Source of the DNA: an uncultured bacterium
GTDB taxonomy: Bacteria > Verrucomicrobiota > Lentisphaeria > Victivallales > Victivallaceae
Reading direction: 5' to 3'
DNA: 36,034 nt
NCBI GenBank assembly: GCA_900551245.1
Contig: URVC01000047.1
Location: 1 to 36,034, forward strand
A program made the translations under genes and the position numbers. How positions within the stretch are numbered: the stretch's first letter is position 1; every line of letters begins with the position of its first letter. The notes beneath the pieces are model-generated. The model saw nothing but the letters and a program-made list of their open reading frames with translations. It was not told the origin of the DNA and did no database searches. Positions 24,530-32,279 of the stretch are shown piece after piece.

Positions 24530-26791
24530 CTACAGCCAGCCGGTTTCGCTGTCGAAATTGAATGTGCCGGTCTCCGGGAAGTTCCAGTGGGCGTTGGTCA
24601 GATCGTAGTAGTCGTAAACGCCCGGCAACCGGGGAATCGAGTGCACCTTCCGCGGATAGAGCCGGGTCAGGCCGTCGCGCCGGTCGAAGCGGACCGAAAA
24701 TTCGTTGCCGCGCCCGTCCCGGAAATCCCCTGTCGCCGGAATCGCCGCCCGGCTGATCAGCAGCACAGGCCGCCCGAAGCGATAGAGTTCCACCGGCAGC
24801 GGCGAATGGTCCCGGAGCTGTTCCACCGAACTCTTTTCCAGCTCGATGTGTGCCATTACCCGGGTGACGCCGAAGCGGGCAAGCTCCACCGCCGCCATCG
24901 AGTTGCACACCGGCAGCGGCGTCGAGGCGATGATCTCCTCCGCTTCGATTCCGTCGAGGAGCGCGAGTCCGTAAAGCGACGTGACCCGGAACCGCCGGAT
25001 GCCGGCTTCGGCCGCCGCCTTGATCGCGCGCCGTACGGCGGGGAGTTTCGATTCCGGGCAGAACTCCGGCAGAATCACCTCGTTGGTGAGTTTGTTGAAG
25101 TCGAAGAGCCGGTCGGCTCGGATTGCACGGCGGTTGCCCGGCTCGGCGCCATTCGGCTTCATGGCGACGGTTTCCTGCAGTTTGGCCGGCAGGGTGCATC
25201 CGGAGAGCGCGGTGTACTGCCGCCGGAACTTCTCCAGCCCGACCGCGGACTCCCGGAAGACCGCTTCCGGCTTGAGGGTTTCGCGAATCGTCTCCCAGAA
25301 CTCCCGCCGCAACGCCTTGAGCCGGCTTGCCGGCAGAAAATATTTCCCCGAAATCGAAGCGGTGAATTCCCCCAGCCGGAAGACGGGGGAGTCGCTGGCG
25401 GCGAACTCCTCCTCGAGAATTTCCGCCGTGACCGGCCGGCCGGTCGCCGGGGCGAGATCCAGCATACGGGTAAAACGTTCCGCCGGGACGTTGAGCACCT
25501 CGACGGCGATCTCCTGCGCGGTGAGCGTAACGCTCAGATTCAGCGCGGTCCGCCGGGGCGGCAGTGCCGCCAGCCGGGCGGAAACGTCGGGGAAACTTTC
25601 GCCGATCTTGAACACAAGCCCGCGTTCCGGCACCGGTTTGTCACAGCAGACGAACAGGGTCTGGCCGGGGAGGGCGCGCCGTTCCGGCCGCCCTTCGACA
25701 TAGATCCGGGTGAGCGTGAGGGCGGGGCCTTCGTCGCCGGACTGCGGCTGTACCCGGACCCGGTCGCCGAGATGGAGCCGTTTGCCGGTGGTGAAGGCGA
25801 AGCCGTTTTCCCGGAGTTCGCTCACGGTGCCGCAGAGCAGCCCGGCCGCGCCGAGCGCGTTGTGCTGGATCAGCGTCCGGCCGGATTCCGGCTCGAGAAA
25901 GCCGTGCGACCACTTCCGGCCGCATCCGCGACTCAGGAGGTTGCGCGCTTCGCCGAGCAGTTTCGGGAACTCCTCCGGCGGAGCGTCGAGCAGCATCCGG
26001 TAGGCGCTCACCGTCTGGCGGACGTAATCCGGCTGACGGAGCCGCCCCTCGATTTTCAGCGAGGCGATTCCCATCTCGCGCAGCTGCGGCAGAAGATCGA
26101 TCGTGCAGAGGTCCTGCGGCGAAAAGAAGAAGCCGTTGCCCGCCTTGCTGAAGTAGCGGCGGCGGCAGGGCTGTTTGCATTTGCCGCGGTTGCCGCTGTA
26201 GCCGCCGAGGTAGGAGGAGAAAAGACACTGCCCGGAAAGCGAAGCGCAGAGCGCCCCGTGAATGAACACTTCCAGCTCCAGATCGGTGGAGGCTTTGACC
26301 GCCGCGATTTCGTCAAGCGTCATCTGTCGCTCGAGCACCACCCGGGTGACGCCGAGTTCGCGGGCGATCCGAAGGCCGGCCGAGTTGTGGAACCCCATCT
26401 GCGTGGAGGCGTGCAGCGTGAGTTTCGGGAAGCACTCCCGCGCCATCCGCAGCAGCCCGAGATCCTGAACGAGCAGAGCGTCCGGGGCGAGCTCTTCGAG
26501 TTCGGCGAGGTATTCGGCGATTTCAGTTAATTCGCACTCCTTGACGAGCGTGTTGAGCGTCACATAGACCTTGCGGCCGAGTTTGTGCGCGTAATCGATG
26601 ACGCGCGCCATCGAGTCGGGATTGAAATTTTCGCCGCGTTCGCGGGCGTTGAATTTGGAGAGACCGGCGTAGATCGCATCGGCTCCGGCATCGAAAGCCG
26701 CCAAGGCGCAGGCCGGACTTCCGGCCGGGGCGAGCAACTCCGGCGTCGAAAGTGGTGCGCTGTTCTTCTGTTTGGTCATGAATGGTTCCAT
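24530..26791 (-). CDS. U32 family protein, RlhA-like (DUF3656-containing)
   Basis: The 753-residue protein belongs to peptidase family U32. ELLAPAGSPACALAAFDAGADAIYAGL is the TIM-barrel opening (here quoted only in part as ELLAPAGSPACALAAFDAG). The cluster motif region HGALCASLSGQCLFS ... NRGKCKQPCRR supplies conserved Cys residues that bind an Fe-S cluster in RlhA and TrhP. The length and the long C-terminal part point to the RlhA type with a DUF3656 domain, which hydroxylates C2501 of 23S rRNA using prephenate-derived chemistry; activity here is inferred. ATG 26791 is used, but ATG 26779 (MTKQK) is equally possible. It has its own promoter and leads into moxR. Confidence 0.88.
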   Translation of the reverse strand: MEPFMTKQKNSAPLSTPELLAPAGSPACALAAFDAGADAIYAGLSKFNARERGENFNPDSMARVIDYAHKLGRKVYVTLNTLVKECELTEIAEYLAELEELAPDALLVQDLGLLRMARECFPKLTLHASTQMGFHNSAGLRIARELGVTRVVLERQMTLDEIAAVKASTDLELEVFIHGALCASLSGQCLFSSYLGGYSGNRGKCKQPCRRRYFSKAGNGFFFSPQDLCTIDLLPQLREMGIASLKIEGRLRQPDYVRQTVSAYRMLLDAPPEEFPKLLGEARNLLSRGCGRKWSHGFLEPESGRTLIQHNALGAAGLLCGTVSELRENGFAFTTGKRLHLGDRVRVQPQSGDEGPALTLTRIYVEGRPERRALPGQTLFVCCDKPVPERGLVFKIGESFPDVSARLAALPPRRTALNLSVTLTAQEIAVEVLNVPAERFTRMLDLAPATGRPVTAEILEEEFAASDSPVFRLGEFTASISGKYFLPASRLKALRREFWETIRETLKPEAVFRESAVGLEKFRRQYTALSGCTLPAKLQETVAMKPNGAEPGNRRAIRADRLFDFNKLTNEVILPEFCPESKLPAVRRAIKAAAEAGIRRFRVTSLYGLALLDGIEAEEIIASTPLPVCNSMAAVELARFGVTRVMAHIELEKSSVEQLRDHSPLPVELYRFGRPVLLISRAAIPATGDFRDGRGNEFSVRFDRRDGLTRLYPRKVHSIPRLPGVYDYYDLTNAHWNFPETGTFNFDSETGWL

Positions 26792-26814
26792 CGAAAGTTA
26801 CAATATGAAAATAC

Positions 26815-26842
26815 ATTATAAAATAAATCCGGGAAAATTCAA
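26815..26842 (-). promoter_or_regulatory. Promoter of the U32 gene
   Basis: On the minus strand TTGAAT (26842-26837) and a perfect TATAAT (26820-26815) are 16 bp apart, about 24 bp ahead of the first ATG. It lies in the short gap after the LacI-type gene. Confidence 0.7.
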
Positions 26843-26860
26843 CCTTTTTTTTCGGATATC

Positions 26861-27889
26861 TTAACTTTCCCGCAGGATTTTTCCCGTTTCCGGGGGCAAT
26901 TCGTCTCCCGGGACAAGTTCCGGCGTGGCGATGACCGCGACATTGTCGGCGCGCCCCGCCGCTCCGGAAATCCGTCTCCGGAGCTCCTCCAGCGCCAGTT
27001 CCGCCAGCATCCGGGCCCCAAGATCGATCGAGGCCGGGCGCGGGTAGAGTCCGGCAAGGTACTCCGGCGTGTAGTTGCAGGAGATGATCCGCGGCCAGCG
27101 CTCCGGCCGCAGACGGCAGAGCGTCCGGTGGAGCAGGGCGGTCAGGCGCTCCTCCGGCGAGAAGATGCCGTCCGGGAACGGCTCCGCTGCCGCGAGTGCC
27201 GCGTGAAGAGTCTGTTCCAGCTCGTCGGGGGAACACAATTCGAACTCCCGGGGCGGGTGAAGATCGATTCGACCGCATTCGCGTTCCTGAGCGAAGAATT
27301 CGAAACGGAACCCTTCAATCCGCGATGCAAAGCCCGGATTGATGCTCGGCGCGGTCAGCGTCACCGCGTTCCGGCACCCGGCGTCGATCAGGTACCGGGC
27401 GGCGATCCGCCCGGCAAACTCGTTCCCCATCAGCACCGAATGGCCGCCCTCCCGGAGCTGATGGCTGTTGAGCCAGACGTGGGGAATCCGGCTCAGCACA
27501 TCGGCCAGCTCCGGGGAGCCGCCGCCGTGCCCGGCGAGAATCAGTCCGGCAAGCTCTCCGTGCAGATGGCGGCTCTCCAGTTCGAGCGGAAGAATCCCCG
27601 CCGGAAGCAACTGCAGATTCCAGCGGTGCGGCAGCCGCTCCACCAGCGCCGCAAGCTTGTTGACGATCACCCGCGGGTCACCTTCTGAACCGGGGAGCAG
27701 CAGCATGCCGATTGTTTCGCCGCGCGGCCGGCCGGTGCGGGTGCGCCGCGGACCGCCGGTCCGTTTCAGTTCCGCGAGGATCTTCTCCCGCTTTTCCGGC
27801 GCCACTCCGCCGGAGCCGTTGACCACCCGTGACACCGTCGCCGGGGACACCCCGGCCGCCGCCGCAATCTCTCTGACTGTTCTGCCCAT
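26861..27889 (-). CDS. LacI-family transcriptional regulator
   Basis: The 342-residue protein has the LacI helix-turn-helix and hinge at the start (VREIAAAAGVSPATVSRVVN, residues 5-24). A periplasmic-binding-protein-like sensor follows, with ETIGMLLLPG, ELAGLILAGHGG and a C-terminal DLGARMLAELALEEL segment. It should bind a sugar or sugar acid and control the divergent dapA-like gene and perhaps the GH42 gene. Its promoter and a 19-bp palindrome lie in the shared gap. The start has AGGAGG 6 nt upstream. The ligand is unknown. Confidence 0.93.
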   Translation of the reverse strand: MGRTVREIAAAAGVSPATVSRVVNGSGGVAPEKREKILAELKRTGGPRRTRTGRPRGETIGMLLLPGSEGDPRVIVNKLAALVERLPHRWNLQLLPAGILPLELESRHLHGELAGLILAGHGGGSPELADVLSRIPHVWLNSHQLREGGHSVLMGNEFAGRIAARYLIDAGCRNAVTLTAPSINPGFASRIEGFRFEFFAQERECGRIDLHPPREFELCSPDELEQTLHAALAAAEPFPDGIFSPEERLTALLHRTLCRLRPERWPRIISCNYTPEYLAGLYPRPASIDLGARMLAELALEELRRRISGAAGRADNVAVIATPELVPGDELPPETGKILRES

Positions 27890-27910
27890 GCCGCCTCCTG
27901 TTTTTGTGGT

Positions 27911-27938
27911 AATATAGAAATGTTTCAGAAAATTTCAA
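27911..27938 (-). promoter_or_regulatory. Promoter of the LacI-type regulator
   Basis: On the minus strand TTGAAA (27938-27933) and TATATT (27916-27911) are 16 bp apart, 22 bp ahead of the start codon. Confidence 0.55.
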
Positions 27939-27951
27939 CACTTTGTTTCAT

Positions 27952-27970
27952 TGTTTTTCGTTGAAAAACA
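27952..27970. promoter_or_regulatory. Palindromic operator for the LacI-type regulator
   Basis: TGTTTTTC-GTT-GAAAAACA is a perfect 8-bp inverted repeat around 3 bp. It directly touches the -35 box of the lyase promoter and lies 14 bp upstream of the regulator's own -35 box, so one bound dimer could act on both. Confidence 0.65.
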
Positions 27971-27999
27971 TTGCCGCCGAAGACGCCGCCGGTTATATT
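27971..27999 (+). promoter_or_regulatory. Promoter of the DapA-family lyase gene
   Basis: TTGCCG (27971-27976) and TATATT (27994-27999) are 17 bp apart, with the operator-like palindrome immediately upstream. The start codon follows 30 bp later. Confidence 0.55.
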
Positions 28000-28029
28000 G
28001 ACCGGAAACAGAACAAGGAGACCGCAAGA

Positions 28030-28911
28030 ATGCAGAACCGGAAACTTCAGGGAATCATCGTACCGCTCATCACTCCATTGGCCACCCCGGAAACCATCGA
28101 CCGTGCCGGAACCTGCCGGATGGTGCGCCGGGTGATCGAAGGGGGCGTCGACGCCGTTTTCCTGCTCGGCTCGACCGGGGAGGGGCCGGCTCTCTCCCGG
28201 CATGCCCGGTGTGAATTCATCGAGACCGCCGTCGAGGCGGCGGCCGGAGCGGTGCCGCTTCTGGCCGGAATCTCCGGAGCCTCCGGCGTCGAGGCGATCG
28301 AGGCGGGGAAGTTCGCCGCACGGAGCGGTGTTTCGGCGGTGGTGGCGGCTCCGCCCTGCTATCTGCCCGCTTCAGAGAAGGAGTTGCTGGTCTACTATGA
28401 ACGGCTGGCTGGAGAGATCGAATTGCCGCTTTTTCTCTACAACATGCCCGCTCTCACCCGGGTGAATGTGACGCCGGAACTGGCCGTGAAACTTGCCGGA
28501 AGAGAGAACATCGCCGGATACAAGGACAGCTCCGGCGACCTCGACGCCTTCCGCCGCGCCGTCACGCTTCTCGGGGGGCGGCCGGACTTCTCGCTTCTCA
28601 TCGGGCCCGAACATCTGACGCTTGCGGCACTGCGGATGGGCGGCGACGGCGGCGTCAACGGCGGCGCGAACCTCCGCCCCGAACTCTTCGCCGCTCTCTG
28701 CCGTGCGGTGCGGGAAGGGGCAGCGCCGGAGCGCATCGACGCTCTGCAGAAAGAGATCGTCGAACTCGGCCGCTTCTACGCCACTGCGCCCGGCACTCCG
28801 GGGGTGATTCGCGGTCTCAAGTATGAACTTGCCCGGCTCGGGGTGATTCAAAATCAGCTCGCTTTTCCCGCCCTGCCGCTTGTCGATGCTCCCTGGTGTT
28901 CAGGTCATTGA
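28030..28911 (+). CDS. DapA/N-acetylneuraminate lyase family protein
   Basis: The 293-residue protein is a class I TIM-barrel lyase. GSTGEGPALS (47-56) is the substrate carboxylate loop, Tyr137 lies in FLYNMPA, and Lys165 in AGYKDSSGD forms the Schiff base. The family covers dihydrodipicolinate synthase, sialic acid lyase and 2-keto-3-deoxy sugar acid aldolases. Divergent LacI control and a GH42 neighbour favour a sugar-acid or sialic acid catabolic role over lysine synthesis, as inference. ATG 28030 has AAGGAGA 7-8 nt upstream; the longer frame runs through the promoter and is rejected. Confidence 0.9.
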   Translation: MQNRKLQGIIVPLITPLATPETIDRAGTCRMVRRVIEGGVDAVFLLGSTGEGPALSRHARCEFIETAVEAAAGAVPLLAGISGASGVEAIEAGKFAARSGVSAVVAAPPCYLPASEKELLVYYERLAGEIELPLFLYNMPALTRVNVTPELAVKLAGRENIAGYKDSSGDLDAFRRAVTLLGGRPDFSLLIGPEHLTLAALRMGGDGGVNGGANLRPELFAALCRAVREGAAPERIDALQKEIVELGRFYATAPGTPGVIRGLKYELARLGVIQNQLAFPALPLVDAPWCSGH

Positions 28912-28953
28912 TTGCTTGCGATAAAAAAGTACCGTTTTCCGCTAAAAAACAGG

Positions 28954-28981
28954 TTGACGACAGGAAAAATGCGCCTATAGT
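28954..28981 (+). promoter_or_regulatory. Promoter of the GH42 gene
   Basis: TTGACG (28954-28959) and TATAGT (28976-28981) are 16 bp apart, one or two mismatches from consensus. It implies that the glycosidase can be expressed apart from the lyase gene. Confidence 0.6.
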
Positions 28982-29002
28982 AACTCCAAAACGGCAACAA
29001 GG

Positions 29003-29024
29003 GGAACCGGATTCGGCCGGTTCC
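29003..29024 (+). promoter_or_regulatory. Hairpin in the GH42 leader
   Basis: GGAACCGG (29003-29010) pairs perfectly with CCGGTTCC (29017-29024) around 6 bases. It lies between the promoter and the ribosome site, about 23 bp before the start codon. It may be an operator at DNA level or affect translation. Confidence 0.5.
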
Positions 29025-29047
29025 GCCGACAGAAGGAGGGTTCGGCC

Positions 29048-31114
29048 ATGAATCTCGGCGTGCAGTACTATCGCGCACCTTTCCCCGATGAAAAATACTG
29101 GGAGGAGGACTTCCGTAAAATCCGCGAAAGCGGTCTCAATACCGTCCAGCTCTGGATCAGCTGGGGCTGGGTAGAGGCCACTCCCGACCGTTTCGTCTAC
29201 GACGATTACGACCGCCTCGTCGAATTGGCGGAAAAGCATCACCTCGGCCTCGTGCTGAGCACCATCGCCGAGATTCAGCCCAACTGGATCCACCGCGTGG
29301 TGCCGAACTGCGAACTGGTCGACAACCGCGGCAACCGCATCCGTTCGGTGGCGCGCTGTGAACACCACTTCGGTCTTACGCCCGGAGGCTGTACCGACCA
29401 CCCCGAGGTGTGGCGCCGGATGGCCCGCTTCCTCGAAACGACCGGAAAACGCTATGCCGGGCTCAGTCATCTGCGCGGCTGGGATGTGTGGAACGAACTC
29501 CGCTGGAATGTCCACGCCGACGCGCCGGTCTGTTACTGTGAACACACGCTGGCAGCCTTCCGGAGCTGGCTGAAGAAGCGTTTCGGCTCTCTCGACGGAC
29601 TCAATGCGGCGTGGAAGCGGCGTTACGCCGACTGGGCCGACGTCGATCCCGGCCGCGGCCCGGACCTCCCCTATACGGAGATGATCGCTTTTCAGGAGTT
29701 CATCTGCGCCCGGGCGGCGAATCATGCCCGCAAACGGTACGAAATTCTCAAACAGGTCGACCCGGTGCACGCGGTCACCGCCCATGCCGCCGAACCCTGT
29801 CCGCTGATGGCGGGCTGTCCCACCGAGTTCGCGATCAACCGCGGCAACGACTGGGCGCTGGCCGAGGTGCTGGACGGCATCGGCTGTTCCAGTTTCCCGC
29901 AATGGGCCGGCATCGACGACGCCGACTTCGGCATGCGCATCGATATGGTCCGTTCCGCCGCCGGGAAGAAGAAGCTCTGGCTGAGCGAACTTCAGGGCGG
30001 CCGCGCCGCGATCGGATTTGAAATTTACGGCAAGGTCCGCGCCAGTCAGCAGCAGCGCTGGCTGTGGAACGGCCTCGCGTCCGGCGCCGACACTCTGCTG
30101 ATCTGGTGCTGGCGCGACGAGGTGTTCGGGCGGGAGTCGAGCGGATTCGGCCTCAACGGCAACGACGGATTCGCTGCCGAACGGCTCGACGCGATGAAGG
30201 TTACCGGCGGACTGTGGGAGAAACATGCCGCACGTTTCGACCACTACCGCCCCGCACCCGCCGAGGTCGGCATCCTCTTTTCGCCGCAGAGCTATTTCCT
30301 CGACTGGGCGCAGGAGGCGAATGCCGCCAGAATGCGGGATTCTCTGACCGGATACGCCCGCGCATTGACCCGCAATTCCATCCCTTGCCGGTTCCTGGAG
30401 GCGACCCGCACGGAATCGTTCCGGGAGTGCAGGATCCTTTTCCTGCCCCGGGTACCGGTTCTGGATCCGGAGCAGGAGGAGGCGCTGCTCGATTTCGTCC
30501 GGGAAGGGGGCGTGCTCTTCACCGAATCCGAAGTCGGGGCCTTCTCCTCCGCCGGATTCTACCGCTATCCCGAAGAGCGTTTCACCGTACCGGCCGGCGT
30601 GACCGAAATCGGCCGCCGCACGCTGGAGGAAGCGTGGATTCCGGTAGAGATCGCCGGATTCAGCTACCGGTTGCAGGCGGATCAGTGGCTCACGCCCCCG
30701 GCCGGAGCCGCGCCGGGTGAAATTTTCGCCGTGCGGGAGTTCGGCCGCGGCCGTATCGTCTATTGCGGCACCTATCTCGGCAACGCCTACCGGCGCGCGC
30801 CCTATGCTGATTTCGAGCGGATGATCCGCGATCTGGTCCGGCAGGCGGGGGCGGCTCCGGCGATCGAGGTGATTTCGCCCGCGCCGGAACCGGAGAATTT
30901 TCTCTACCTCAAATACGGAGAGAGCGAGGGGAAGAGTCTGCTCTTCGTCTTCTTCCCGCCGAAGACGCCGACGGCCGAACTGCGGATCGGCGGAGAATAT
31001 TTCCGTTCCGGCCATGCCGTTGAACTTTTCACCGGCCGCGAGTACGAGATCCGCAAAGGAAAACTCGTCGTGGAGCCGGGGCAGTTCCGGATTGCGGTGC
31101 TGGCGGAGCCGTGA
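29048..31114 (+). CDS. GH42-type beta-galactosidase
   Basis: The 688-residue protein has a TIM barrel (about 1-390) opening with MNLGVQYYRAPFPDEKYWEE and LWISWGWVE. WDVWNELRW places Asn149-Glu150 as the acid/base, and LWLSELQGG places Glu314 as the nucleophile, both as in clan GH-A. Residues 390-600 resemble the GH42 trimerisation domain (VGILFSPQSYFLDWAQ, ILFLPRVPVLDPEQEEALL and VREGGVLFTESE), with a beta-rich C-terminal domain to the end. It has no signal peptide, so it should act in the cytoplasm on imported galactosides. AGGAGG precedes the ATG. It probably feeds the same pathway as the lyase upstream. Confidence 0.9.
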   Translation: MNLGVQYYRAPFPDEKYWEEDFRKIRESGLNTVQLWISWGWVEATPDRFVYDDYDRLVELAEKHHLGLVLSTIAEIQPNWIHRVVPNCELVDNRGNRIRSVARCEHHFGLTPGGCTDHPEVWRRMARFLETTGKRYAGLSHLRGWDVWNELRWNVHADAPVCYCEHTLAAFRSWLKKRFGSLDGLNAAWKRRYADWADVDPGRGPDLPYTEMIAFQEFICARAANHARKRYEILKQVDPVHAVTAHAAEPCPLMAGCPTEFAINRGNDWALAEVLDGIGCSSFPQWAGIDDADFGMRIDMVRSAAGKKKLWLSELQGGRAAIGFEIYGKVRASQQQRWLWNGLASGADTLLIWCWRDEVFGRESSGFGLNGNDGFAAERLDAMKVTGGLWEKHAARFDHYRPAPAEVGILFSPQSYFLDWAQEANAARMRDSLTGYARALTRNSIPCRFLEATRTESFRECRILFLPRVPVLDPEQEEALLDFVREGGVLFTESEVGAFSSAGFYRYPEERFTVPAGVTEIGRRTLEEAWIPVEIAGFSYRLQADQWLTPPAGAAPGEIFAVREFGRGRIVYCGTYLGNAYRRAPYADFERMIRDLVRQAGAAPAIEVISPAPEPENFLYLKYGESEGKSLLFVFFPPKTPTAELRIGGEYFRSGHAVELFTGREYEIRKGKLVVEPGQFRIAVLAEP

Positions 31115-31123
31115 CCGCGGTGG

Positions 31124-31180
31124 AAATCCGGGGCGGATGATGCTATGTTATGTAAAAAAGCATCATTCAACTCCGGATTT
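31124..31180 (+). terminator. Nested inverted repeats after the GH42 gene
   Basis: AAATCCGG (31124-31131) pairs with CCGGATTT (31173-31180), and inside it ATGATGCT (31137-31144) pairs with AGCATCAT (31159-31166). The stem ends in TTTTC. It reads as a terminator, but it ends only 8 bp before the next start codon and may also shape that leader. Confidence 0.6.
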
Positions 31181-31188
31181 TCACTACT

Positions 31189-31998
31189 ATGGACTTCATC
31201 AAGATCACCAGCGCTCAGAACGATTCGATCAAGCATGTCATCAAACTGCGCGACCGCCGTCCGCGGGAAAAGGAGCAGCTTACGGTGCTGGAAGGGTATC
31301 GGGAGCTCACCCGTGCCCGCGAATACGGCATGGAGCTGGTGGAGTGTTTTTTCTCGCCGGAACATTTTCTGGGTTCCAACGAGTTCCCGCTGCTTGAGGC
31401 GCTGGCGAACGAGGGGGTCCGGGTGGTGCAGGTGGCGCCGTTTCTGCTCGAGAAGATGGCCTACCGCGAACGGCCGGAGGGGTTGATCGCCATCGCGAAG
31501 ATGAAGCGCCATACGCTGGCGGATCTGCCGCTTCGCCCGAACGGTCTCTATCTGGTCGCGGAAGCGGTGGAGAAACCGGGCAATCTCGGTTCGATGCTCC
31601 GCAGTGCCGACGCCGCCGGAGTGGATGGTTTCATCATCTGCAACAAATGCACCGACCTCTACAATCCGAACGTGATCCGCGCCAGCACCGGGGCGCTCTT
31701 TTCGGTGCCGCTGGCGGAGGCGGAAAATCAGGAGGCCTACGACTGGCTGAAGCGAAACGGCATCCGGACTCTGGCCGCGACGCCTCACACCGACACGATC
31801 TACACCGACGTCGATATGACGCAGTCGATTGCGATTGTGGTGGGGACCGAGCAGACCGGGCTTACGGAACTCTGGATGAAACACTCCGATCTGCCGGTGC
31901 GGATTCCGATGCTGGGGAAGATCGACTCCCTCAATGTCGCCACCGCCACGACAATTCTGCTCTACGAAGCCGCGCGCCAGCGAAACTGGAACCGGTGA
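31189..31998 (+). CDS. SpoU/TrmH-family RNA 2'-O-methyltransferase
   Basis: The 269-residue protein transfers methyl groups from SAM to RNA ribose. The N-terminal substrate-binding part (IKHVIKLRDRRPREKEQLTV-like) is followed by the SPOUT knot. It contains EKPGNLGSMLRSADAAG (catalytic Asn and Arg), NPNVIRASTGALFSVP, IVVGTEQTGL and IPMLGKIDSLNVATA, the three SpoU motifs. No clear ribosome site precedes ATG 31189, where the upstream hairpin ends; translation may start on a near-leaderless message. The target RNA is unknown; 23S rRNA is the commonest for this architecture. Confidence 0.93.
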   Translation: MDFIKITSAQNDSIKHVIKLRDRRPREKEQLTVLEGYRELTRAREYGMELVECFFSPEHFLGSNEFPLLEALANEGVRVVQVAPFLLEKMAYRERPEGLIAIAKMKRHTLADLPLRPNGLYLVAEAVEKPGNLGSMLRSADAAGVDGFIICNKCTDLYNPNVIRASTGALFSVPLAEAENQEAYDWLKRNGIRTLAATPHTDTIYTDVDMTQSIAIVVGTEQTGLTELWMKHSDLPVRIPMLGKIDSLNVATATTILLYEAARQRNWNR

Positions 31999-32163
31999 AC
32001 CGAGGGGCGTTTCACCGGGGTGCGTCCTGCAATTTTCAACTTGTCGCACCACGTGCAGGAACGAGGTCTGTCTGTCAATTTTCTGCAGGTATTTCCCGGT
32101 CATTTCATTGTCCTGACAAGTTTGATCAGGAGAAAACTCGGCTTTTGGGGGTCGGCATGTCAG

Positions 32164-32203
32164 TTTTGCTGGATGCCGTATTGTCAGCAAAATCCATTTT
32201 TTT
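32164..32203 (+). terminator. Terminator after the SpoU-type gene
   Basis: TTTTGCTG (32164-32171) pairs with CAGCAAAA (32185-32192), then TCCA and seven T residues (32197-32203). The four-base gap before the T run makes it a moderate terminator. The rest of 31999-32279 shows no gene; a TATATT box near 32241 may belong to the FAD gene promoter. Confidence 0.6.
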
Positions 32204-32279
32204 GTCATGGGAATACATTTAAAATTCGCCTGCCGGATGTATATTGACAACACAAAAGAAATCTCAACCGAGGCGGATT

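Noticed and set aside
24353..26530. 725-codon open frame antisense to the U32 gene, and similar long antisense frames over the helicase, Bax1, vor and GH42 genes
   Set aside because: High-GC codon bias makes the opposite frames open; these translations are Arg/Pro/Glu-rich, lack ribosome sites and match no family, while the sense frames have clear motifs.
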